In this document: one piece after another, positions 32,138 through 38,753 of the stretch
How the letters are laid out: each line of letters begins with the position of its first letter
Numbering within the stretch: the stretch's first letter is position 1
Virus record (IMG/VR): IMGVR_UViG_3300050120_000230
Span: 276,325 to 340,324 of that record
Strand: one strand, 5' to 3'
DNA length: 64,000 nucleotides
Source: a virus
The notes under the pieces: model-generated
What the model saw: only the letters and a program-made list of their open reading frames with translations
Database searches by the model: none
What the model was told of the DNA's origin: nothing
Translations under genes and position numbers: made by a program

Positions 32138-32488
32138 ATGACATACAGCGTTCACCTGACCAAGTTCCGCGATCTCGATGGCAACAATCCGTTGCGAGGT
32201 GGCGGGCTTTTGCTGATCCGGCTTATTCGCGCCCTTGCCCCGGAGCTTTCGCTCAAAGAGTCAGGCGAGATCGTTCGAGGCCAATTTCCGCAACGGGTCA
32301 CCGTCGTCGATACCTTGGCCAAAGCTACCGAAATCGTTGAGCGCCTCTACGTTTATGGGTGCATCACGAAGGTCACCGACCTTTCTACCAGCAAAGTGGT
32401 GATGGATAGCACCGATGGGCTGCCTCGCGGTGCGGTAGCGGCACGACAAGCTGAAGCTCTTACGGAGTGGCAACTCCTGTCAACGTAG
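32138..32488 (+). CDS. L7/L12 C-terminal-domain-like protein (116 aa)
   Basis: The stretch IRLIRALAPELSLKESGEIV followed by RGQFPQRVTVVDTLAKATEI and VERLYVYGCITKV follows the layout of the ribosomal protein L7/L12 C-terminal domain (helix with LKE, short loop, helix with A..I...L, then a strand). If correct it could mimic the stalk protein that recruits translation factors. This is a pattern match only. Confidence 0.45.
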   Translation: MTYSVHLTKFRDLDGNNPLRGGGLLLIRLIRALAPELSLKESGEIVRGQFPQRVTVVDTLAKATEIVERLYVYGCITKVTDLSTSKVVMDSTDGLPRGAVAARQAEALTEWQLLST

Positions 32489-32635
32489 CGATGATAACTG
32501 TCGAGTTCCGGCGACAGGAGAGCTTCGCGTGCGATCCTCGCCGCCTCTTGCTTCGTGCTGTTCTCGCACGGCGAAGCGGCTACACCGAAGCATAACCGTA
32601 AGAACGCGGATGCGACGAGACGTTATCAGGAGCTT

Positions 32636-33325
32636 ATGGAACGGCAGGGCGAGTTCGTGGAATGGTGCAAGACCAATCTGCGCGGCCTCTATCGCATTCG
32701 CACCGATGTGCAGGCGAGCATCTACATCTGCACCACTCTGGAAATCACCAACGACATCGACGCTCTCTGTGTGAAGATGTGGTGGCAAGATGATTTCGAT
32801 GAGTCCAAAGACAACGTCATCATCGGCAAATCGCACGACGAGTGGTTGTGGGCGCCGCCGTCGCGTCTGTTCGGCGACAACGAGCCATCGTTGGCCCTCG
32901 AAATCGACAAGCAAGGCCAATGGGGCAACAGTGGCTTCGTCAAGCGGGGACCTCTCATGCATCCGAGCGGTGTCCCCTACACCTTCGCTGAAGGCGTTCA
33001 AACTGGGCTCGCGGGTGATCCCTACTTCACGCCGACCATCGAGACGAAAGATCGTCTGCTGGCGCTGGCGCCGACCGAAGAGCAACGCGAAATCTTCATC
33101 AAATACTGCTCGGACTACGTGATGGTCCATGCGTTGAGCGAGCCCATCACCGACACCATTGTGGATGACGTGATCTTCGACGCCATCGTTTCCGTCGATG
33201 ACGACAAGGCTGAAGCCTTCGAGACGATCTGGGCCAGCGCCTTCCAGCGTTTCCGGCGAGACAACCTGATGACTTCGGCCCTCAGCAAACTGGCCGTGGC
33301 TCATGTGACAAGGCCGGTGTCCTAA
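32636..33325 (+). CDS. two-part protein with internal DAxxVKMWW motif
   Basis: About 229 residues from ATG 32636 (AGGAG three bases upstream). An in-frame GTG at 32555 would add 27 residues; the domain begins at ERQGEFVEWCKTNLRG, which favours the later start. The DAxLFKM-type motif is DIDALCVKMWW, near residue 47, so the family domain is N-terminal here, followed by a 170-residue unrelated region (many Asp/Glu). The gene ends just at a late promoter. Confidence 0.55.
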   Translation: MERQGEFVEWCKTNLRGLYRIRTDVQASIYICTTLEITNDIDALCVKMWWQDDFDESKDNVIIGKSHDEWLWAPPSRLFGDNEPSLALEIDKQGQWGNSGFVKRGPLMHPSGVPYTFAEGVQTGLAGDPYFTPTIETKDRLLALAPTEEQREIFIKYCSDYVMVHALSEPITDTIVDDVIFDAIVSVDDDKAEAFETIWASAFQRFRRDNLMTSALSKLAVAHVTRPVS

Positions 33326-33328
33326 ATA
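33322..33328 (+). promoter_or_regulatory. late promoter CTAAATA
   Basis: CTAAATA, four bases, ATG 33333 of the ART-like gene. Leaderless arrangement. Confidence 0.65.
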
Positions 33329-33332
33329 TTGG

Positions 33333-33905
33333 ATGCCGACCCTGCTAGAAATGTTTGGAATTACCGAGGCCGTCCGGTCGGGGCTGCTCTATCATGGCAC
33401 CGACGCGGACAATGCCGAAGAAATCCTGACCACGGATCGTCTGACAGCTTCGACACCTCATAACGCAAAACCGCTTCGGGTCGTGAAAGGGATCAATCGC
33501 GAAGTGCCGATTGGTTTCCGCAAGCATGAGATCGAGCGATTCGACAATGTCTATGGCGTGTCAATGACTCGCGATCCGAACTTTGCTCGCCGGTGGAAAA
33601 GCGGTCAGGGCATCGTGTTCTGTTTGTCCGAAGAAAAACTTCGCCACAATTATCGAATCTTGCCGATCAACTACTATGGCGACCGCTCCGAGTCGGAAGA
33701 GTTTGTGGTCGGTCCAATTCAACCCGTCTCGCGTTATCTTGTGTCCATCGAAGTCTCTACTTCTGTGATGCAGGAAATGATCGATGACAATGAAATCTGG
33801 CCGCCGGGCGAGGGTCGATATTCGAAACTGGTGGAGCATCCGTTGCTTCGCGTGAACGGCCAGCGATGGGATTCCAGAACCGGGATCGTGTCCCGCGCGG
33901 CCTAG
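33333..33905 (+). CDS. ADP-ribosyltransferase-like protein 1
   Basis: 190 residues. N-terminal MPTLLEMFGITEA is a possible capsid-targeting helix. Then LLYHGTDADNAEEILTTDRL, VYGVSMTRDPNFARRW (ϕSxTRD), VFCLSEEKLRHNYRILPI and SESEEFVVGPIQPVSRYL. The YHGT / SxTRD / E-E pattern is that of the ADP-ribosyltransferase fold (H-type), widespread in phage effectors. The likely role is to modify host proteins early after injection, as T4 Alt does. Catalytic residues are inferred, not proven. Confidence 0.6.
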   Translation: MPTLLEMFGITEAVRSGLLYHGTDADNAEEILTTDRLTASTPHNAKPLRVVKGINREVPIGFRKHEIERFDNVYGVSMTRDPNFARRWKSGQGIVFCLSEEKLRHNYRILPINYYGDRSESEEFVVGPIQPVSRYLVSIEVSTSVMQEMIDDNEIWPPGEGRYSKLVEHPLLRVNGQRWDSRTGIVSRAA

Positions 33906-34582
33906 CTATACTGCTCAGGCTGATCGACTACGAACCATTCGGCCTGCGGCCCGCTCATATGGCTTTCGTCGGTCATTCGCATCCGCCACTTCAAAATATC
34001 TTCGAGCGCCACTCCCTGAATAGGACGGTTGATCTCCAAGACGACGCCGGTGCGTTCCGCGAAGTTCTCGGCCGTGCCGCGATTGGCAGACCATGAATGG
34101 AAGCCACGCTTGTTGCTTCGTTCCTGACGGAACGGTTGCTGGCCGCGATAGAGATGTTTTGTCACCAACGGGTGGATGCGTTTCAAGATCGCAAGGAAAC
34201 GAGCCGAGAGATCGAGATTTTCTTCTGCGTGATCGGCATTCCAAGTCCAACCTCGCAGGAAGCCGATCAGACCATCATCCGCCGCAATGAGCGCGCAAGC
34301 TGTCTCGTAGCTTACGGGCCTGTCGCTTTGACGTAGGGCTGGGAGGGCTGCGATGAGTTTGTCTATGGCTCTACCTTCTGCTCGACGAAGGACACCCCGG
34401 ACGCGCTCGCTCTCGATTTTTTTCAGGGCTCCATCCACGCCGCCACCCAAGCGGATGTAGAAAGCGACATCGTCCGGCGACAGCGGGTATTTTGCGAAAC
34501 GATCAGCATCTTGCGGCTCGATCCCGAATGCCTTGTAGGCATCGTAATCCACCGCCTCGTTGATGATCTCGAACCAACGCAC
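33902..34582 (-). CDS. ADP-ribosyltransferase-like protein 2 (R-S-QxE type)
   Basis: 226 residues from GTG 34582; the gene upstream ends eight bases earlier on the same strand. It starts MRWFEIINEAVDYDAY, another CTS-like helix. The C-terminal half has HLYRGQ (Arg146), GFHSWSANR (S163 and S165), and GPQAEWFV (Q213-x-E215), matching the R-S-(Q/E)xE pattern of arginine/asparagine-type mono-ADP-ribosyltransferases. A helical N-terminal domain precedes it. Converges on the first ART gene by four bases, so two ART-like genes sit tail to tail. Target unknown. Confidence 0.65.
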   Translation of the reverse strand: MRWFEIINEAVDYDAYKAFGIEPQDADRFAKYPLSPDDVAFYIRLGGGVDGALKKIESERVRGVLRRAEGRAIDKLIAALPALRQSDRPVSYETACALIAADDGLIGFLRGWTWNADHAEENLDLSARFLAILKRIHPLVTKHLYRGQQPFRQERSNKRGFHSWSANRGTAENFAERTGVVLEINRPIQGVALEDILKWRMRMTDESHMSGPQAEWFVVDQPEQYS

Positions 34583-34589
34583 TGGGGTC

Positions 34590-35930
34590 TTAGGATTCTT
34601 TGGTGCTCTCAAGCACGAACTGGCAGGAGCCCGAGTTCGAATCGCCTTCCTTGCCATCCCATTCCGCGAAATTGCCGCAGGCAAGCCAGAGGATGCGCTT
34701 GGCAAGTTCTTCGTCGGTGGAGTTCTTCAGTTCGTCGCGCGACCATGACCCATATCCGGCGAGGCAGTGAATGGCTTTGGCGCGATCCACAGTGAAGTTC
34801 AGCTTATCGACCCAGTAGCTAACGGCCTCATCGGCATCGCCCGGCTGGCTGCAATCGTGAATGCACTCTTCCGGCAGTTCGTCGATGTCCAGCACGTAAT
34901 CAACGTGCACACCACCGCCGCCCTCACCGTCTTCATCCAATTCGCGATGCGCGGGGAACTCTCGTTCAAAATTGGCGCGCATCTGGGCAAGCGCCTCTTC
35001 GGCCGCTGCCGTCTCTTCGTCGCTCAATTCATGATGCGGGAAACGAGCCATAGGATCGCGCCCGGCTCGAATATCGGAGATCAATTCGGCAATACCCTCT
35101 TGCGGGCCACCACCGGCTTTGTAGCCAGCGAGATGTTCTTGTTCTTCGTCGCTATAGGGCGGGGCGCCATCTTCATACACACCTTCGTCCACCATCGCGT
35201 CCGCATCCTTGTGACAGATGTAGTCGATCACGTCGCCGCCACGGGCGGTGCCGCCGTGAAGATCATAGCTCCAAGTGAAGCGCGGGTCTTCCCCTTCTCC
35301 ATCTTCATGGCGAGCCACGTCAACGACGTAGTAGGGAGCGATTTTCTCAACCCATGCATCCGCTGCGGCCTTCTCTTCGGGTTCGAGGCCAGAGTCATCA
35401 CCATTGACCAGATAACTCGCCCAATAGGCGGGGCCGACAATCCGCTCAACTTCAGGAGCAGCTTCGTCGAGTTCGGACGCCGTGCTCAGATGATCGGCAT
35501 ACATTTTGTCGAGATGATTTTCGTCTTCATCGACACCAACTTGGTGCATTTCACGGTGGTCGGGCATACGTTCGCCGTATGCTGCTTGGTTTGCTTCTTC
35601 TTCAGTGGGAGCATGACCTTGCCCCACGATGTGGCCGTTGACGGAGCGGGTCCAGAACCATTCACCCGAGCCCAGTTCGTCCTTGTCCTGATAGACGTTG
35701 ATCGAATCAGGAACATGTTCCCCGGCCCACGCCGCTTCTTCAATCGTTTCGCTGTCTTCGCCCTCAGACTCTTCGACCTCTTCTTCTTCGCTTTCGGAGA
35801 GCTTACCCCAACGCGAAAAGTTCTTGATCGGAGAACCATCGATCTCTTCGACCAACATTTGCGGGGTCGTTTCAGTGATCTTGCCGTTTGCAAGATCAAT
35901 CAGGTGTCGCATGTGGTCGGAATGGCTCAT
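34590..35930 (-). CDS. large acidic protein with CTS-like start
   Basis: 446 residues from ATG 35930, with GAG before it and a late promoter 22 bases upstream. MSHSDHMRHLIDLANGKITE at the start is like the CTS-type helices of the neighbours. A Glu-rich low-complexity segment (residues 40-70) follows FSRWGKLSES. The rest has several acidic segments and repeated W/Y motifs. Very low pI expected. Probably virion-internal or DNA-mimic-like; no enzyme family recognised. Confidence 0.65.
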   Translation of the reverse strand: MSHSDHMRHLIDLANGKITETTPQMLVEEIDGSPIKNFSRWGKLSESEEEEVEESEGEDSETIEEAAWAGEHVPDSINVYQDKDELGSGEWFWTRSVNGHIVGQGHAPTEEEANQAAYGERMPDHREMHQVGVDEDENHLDKMYADHLSTASELDEAAPEVERIVGPAYWASYLVNGDDSGLEPEEKAAADAWVEKIAPYYVVDVARHEDGEGEDPRFTWSYDLHGGTARGGDVIDYICHKDADAMVDEGVYEDGAPPYSDEEQEHLAGYKAGGGPQEGIAELISDIRAGRDPMARFPHHELSDEETAAAEEALAQMRANFEREFPAHRELDEDGEGGGGVHVDYVLDIDELPEECIHDCSQPGDADEAVSYWVDKLNFTVDRAKAIHCLAGYGSWSRDELKNSTDEELAKRILWLACGNFAEWDGKEGDSNSGSCQFVLESTKES

Positions 35931-35952
35931 GGTGGGCTCCAATATCTCTCAG

Positions 35953-35960
35953 TATTTATT
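35953..35960 (-). promoter_or_regulatory. late promoter AATAAATA (minus)
   Basis: Minus-strand AATAAATA ending 22 bases before ATG 35930. Confidence 0.65.
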
Positions 35961-36020
35961 CGATCCACACAATGTTGTGAGTAACGCGTTCTGGGTGGTC
36001 TTATGGCGCTCTGATGCCCC

Positions 36021-36028
36021 CGTAAATA
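36021..36028 (+). promoter_or_regulatory. late promoter CGTAAATA
   Basis: CGTAAATA followed by five bases and ATG 36034; leaderless arrangement with a G in place of the usual C/T. Confidence 0.5.
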
Positions 36029-36033
36029 ATTTC

Positions 36034-36330
36034 ATGGACATGAACACTACAACGGTCACGATCAACCTGCGCGATGCGGCTGAATCTGACTATATTGCTG
36101 AATATTTTGAGTGGCATTCCGATGCCATCGTCGAATACACGTTCAGCGACACTCAAATCACGGTTATCTTCAAGTGGCGTTCGCACGCCACTCGTTTCCT
36201 GCAATTCTTGATGCCGCAAGACGAGATGCCGATGCCGGACCTGAGCCACGTCGGCCCGACCCCGCCGGATGCCAAGAAAAACCCGCAGAAGAACTGGCTT
36301 GCTGTTCTGCGTGACGCCCTGCTCGGTTAA
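36034..36330 (+). CDS. hypothetical late protein (98 aa)
   Basis: Begins MDMNTTTVTINLRDAAESDY. Strand-rich centre (IVEYTFSDTQITVIFKWRSH), then a Pro-rich C-terminal tail (PMPDLSHVGPTPPDAKKNP). The internal TVIFKWRSHATRFLQFL is reminiscent of the FK-type motif but not convincing. Convergent with the minus-strand gene at 36327. Confidence 0.6.
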   Translation: MDMNTTTVTINLRDAAESDYIAEYFEWHSDAIVEYTFSDTQITVIFKWRSHATRFLQFLMPQDEMPMPDLSHVGPTPPDAKKNPQKNWLAVLRDALLG

Positions 36331-36599
36331 CCGGTCGGAAAAGCCATATAAAACAGCATCCGGTGTTTCTCGTGCCGGAATGCGAACGCTCGCGTATGGA
36401 CGTTGGATACCCAGATGTCACCAAAGCGGTAGGTGCCATCTGGGCGTTTTTCTTTGTGCCCTATGGTATCAGCGAGAAACTGTCGCATTTCCCGATACCG
36501 CTCGATGTCCAACTCATTAGGATTCATAGGATAGAGGACATGAGGTAGCATCATCTTGTGAGCTAACTCGGGTTTCGTCGTCTTCCAGAACTCAGCCAC
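36327..36599 (-). CDS. small protein, variant of the FKM-type C-terminus
   Basis: 90 residues, GTG start overlapping the upstream stop. Ends RHEKHRMLFYMAFPTG, which is a drifted version of the DAxLFKMxW ending. Its upstream helix (RYREMRQFLADTIGH) fits the family layout. Confidence 0.6.
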   Translation of the reverse strand: MAEFWKTTKPELAHKMMLPHVLYPMNPNELDIERYREMRQFLADTIGHKEKRPDGTYRFGDIWVSNVHTRAFAFRHEKHRMLFYMAFPTG

Positions 36600-36891
36600 G
36601 GAACGCCATGACGAACATCGTCATGTCTTCTTCTTTGCGGAAACAGAAGTCATCGTTTCGGATGAACCATTGATTCCCTAGGCCCGGCATCCGACCACCC
36701 GGTCCAAACGTCGCCCGGCAATATTCTTCCATTTCTTTGCGTTCATGATCTTGAAGCATGGGCGACGGATGAACGCGATGGCGGAAAATCTCGCCTGATT
36801 TTTCGGTGCTCGCATATGGTCGCCACACGCGTATCGGGCGCTCAACGACCTGAAACGCGGCCGAGTAACGTCGAGTTGGATCGTACTTCAT
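36592..36891 (-). CDS. small protein linking two families
   Basis: 99 residues. Ends FRKEEDMTMFVMAFRG: DMTMF resembles DMTIARM, while FxMAF resembles the FKMxW ending. It may link the two C-terminal families. ATG 36891 overlaps the stop of the preceding minus-strand frame. Confidence 0.6.
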   Translation of the reverse strand: MKYDPTRRYSAAFQVVERPIRVWRPYASTEKSGEIFRHRVHPSPMLQDHERKEMEEYCRATFGPGGRMPGLGNQWFIRNDDFCFRKEEDMTMFVMAFRG

Positions 36892-37034
36892 CGACTTGGC
36901 GGGCGTTTGATGATTTTCAGCAGGGCTTCCGCTTGCCGAACCTCGCTCGTGGCATTGGATGCCGCGACTCGCAGATCATTCAGATTCAGGGGATACGGGG
37001 CTTCTCGTTCACCCCAGACCTTCGAGCGCCGCAT
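36888..37034 (-). CDS. small basic protein (48 aa)
   Basis: Starts MRRSKVWGEREAPYPLNLND, inside the end of the upstream gene, and its TGA overlaps the ATG of the next gene. Ends LLKIIKRPPSR. The overlap on both sides and the lack of other frames support it, but it is short and has no family. Confidence 0.45.
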   Translation of the reverse strand: MRRSKVWGEREAPYPLNLNDLRVAASNATSEVRQAEALLKIIKRPPSR

Positions 37035-37152
37035 AATCCACATAGCCGAGTTCGAGCCGGATCACCAACGCCTTGCGGTCGCTGGTCGGCTTGTCGGAGA
37101 TCATGTTGATGTCCAGCACGACTGGCTGGAACATTTCGGCGTCTTCGGACAT
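37009..37152 (-). CDS. small acidic protein (47 aa)
   Basis: ATG 37152 preceded by GGAG. MSEDAEMFQPVVLDINMISD at the start, ending YAALEGLG. Expressed from the minus-strand early-type promoter at 37173. No family recognised. Confidence 0.55.
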   Translation of the reverse strand: MSEDAEMFQPVVLDINMISDKPTSDRKALVIRLELGYVDYAALEGLG

Positions 37153-37172
37153 GGCAGTCTCCATTCTTGACC

Positions 37173-37204
37173 ACTCTACCTGATTTAGAGTTTTGGTCAA
37201 CCAG
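37173..37204 (-). promoter_or_regulatory. early-type promoter (minus) with TTGGTCAACCAG on the plus strand
   Basis: On the minus strand: CTGGTTGACCAA with -35 TTGACC (37200-37195), 16 bases, -10 TAGAGT (37178-37173). It drives the gene at 37152. The late promoter of the neighbouring plus-strand gene lies only a few bases away. Confidence 0.6.
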
Positions 37205-37209
37205 AATAC

Positions 37210-37216
37210 CTAAATA
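37210..37216 (+). promoter_or_regulatory. late promoter CTAAATA
   Basis: CTAAATA, four bases, ATG 37221. Directly next to the divergent early-type promoter. Confidence 0.65.
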
Positions 37217-37220
37217 CCGC

Positions 37221-38753
37221 ATGGCCGATATTCGCAAATTCATGGATATGCTCTCTGAAGAGACGCTGACAGAATTGAACTGGCAGGAGAAGTCCCCGTT
37301 GGCTCCTGTTCTTGCGAAATATTCCGGCAAGTTCATCCATTTCAGCCAGATCAACAAGCTCGGGATCAATCCCCGGAAAAATCACAGCGATCCCCACGGT
37401 ATCTATTTCTATCCCATCGATTGGCTACGCACGACCAACTACGACCGAGTTCAACATGGCAATCAGTATGGCCTAGACTGGCCGTTTTATTTCGTAGCGG
37501 ATGTTGTTTGGTCACAACCGGGTATCGTTCTTTCCAAGTTGACTGAGCATGATCTAGAAGTCATCGCCAACCAAAACGGTTGGATCGGCTTCCTCGCAGA
37601 TTACAAAGAGCACGGGTCCGTGGCGCCGAAGCTCGCAGTGCCGACCGTGCGAATCAATCTGCCGTCGTATGCGACCGATGCACCGGGCAGCATTCTTTGG
37701 CACCTATGTGATGTCCTGCAACAACACGGCACGATGAAGTGGAGTCAGTTGCTCAAGGGTATCGCCTATATCTACGACGACGGCAACGCGATCATTCATT
37801 CGAACGAGCCTGCCCAACTACTCGTCCTGCAACCGAACGCTATCCGGGTCATCGACAGCGGCAAGAACGTCAACGTCAGCTACCGCAATACGGAAGATTG
37901 GGCTCATTGGAGCCACGCGATCAAGACTCTCTTCGAGACCGTCTCCAAGAAATATGACGGGAACCTCGTCTGGAAGAACAAGCGGCCGAAAGTTTCTTTC
38001 TCGGTGAATGGCAAGAACTTCAATTTGGAGTTCTATGAGAAATGGGGTATGTCGCTATATCTCCATTTCGCCTATGGCCGCGCCAAGGGTTATCGGAAGA
38101 TCGAGTCCACCGATCTCCGTAATCTCTCTGCCGACGCCCTACTGGCCAAAATCGAGAGCTACATCTCGGAAGTTGCCGAGTTTGATGATGATCTGCTGTT
38201 CCAGCCGATCATCCCAGAAGATCGCGCCCATCTCTTCGCAGAGGGTAAAATCTTCGACAATCTCGACGATGTTGTCTGGGAAACCGAGATCAACAACGAC
38301 GACGACAAGTATGCGAAAATCTCAACTGACGGGACCTTCTCGACGGAAGTCGATGGAGTTCAAGTTGGCGCGAGGGTGCATCTGAACATCTATCACGATC
38401 ACTTTACGATCAGTCTGAATATCGATGCCAATGGGCAATCGCTTTCGACCGCCACGCTCCATGAACACATCACCTATGCACCTGACTGCATCGAGCCGTT
38501 GTTCAACGAAATGGTGAAGGGCCTCGGCCATATTGAAGACATGTATGTGAAACAACCGGACGAGAATTACTATCGTCCGAAGTTCGACGACTCCGCGCAA
38601 TGGACGCAGTTCCTTGGGTTTGTGATGGCCAATTGCGGTCTGTCTTTCGGTGGACGCGTCGAACGTTTCTTTGCTAAACAAATTGAAGCATACGAACAAA
38701 GCGACAAAGATGATCTTGCTTACTATACTCGCAAGGTTATGAGAAAGATTTGA
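37221..38753 (+). CDS. large late protein with CTS-like start (510 aa)
   Basis: Starts MADIRKFMDMLSEETLTELN, a CTS-like helix. Residues 35-60 contain FIHFSQINKLGINPRKNH followed by GIYFYPIDW, a motif I associate with multi-domain phage proteins carried in the particle. Several further domains are strand-rich (GNAIIHSNEPAQLLVLQPNA and later acidic DDDDKYAKI). The exact activity is unknown. Coupled to the Acb1-like gene by an overlapping stop/start. Confidence 0.6.
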   Translation: MADIRKFMDMLSEETLTELNWQEKSPLAPVLAKYSGKFIHFSQINKLGINPRKNHSDPHGIYFYPIDWLRTTNYDRVQHGNQYGLDWPFYFVADVVWSQPGIVLSKLTEHDLEVIANQNGWIGFLADYKEHGSVAPKLAVPTVRINLPSYATDAPGSILWHLCDVLQQHGTMKWSQLLKGIAYIYDDGNAIIHSNEPAQLLVLQPNAIRVIDSGKNVNVSYRNTEDWAHWSHAIKTLFETVSKKYDGNLVWKNKRPKVSFSVNGKNFNLEFYEKWGMSLYLHFAYGRAKGYRKIESTDLRNLSADALLAKIESYISEVAEFDDDLLFQPIIPEDRAHLFAEGKIFDNLDDVVWETEINNDDDKYAKISTDGTFSTEVDGVQVGARVHLNIYHDHFTISLNIDANGQSLSTATLHEHITYAPDCIEPLFNEMVKGLGHIEDMYVKQPDENYYRPKFDDSAQWTQFLGFVMANCGLSFGGRVERFFAKQIEAYEQSDKDDLAYYTRKVMRKI

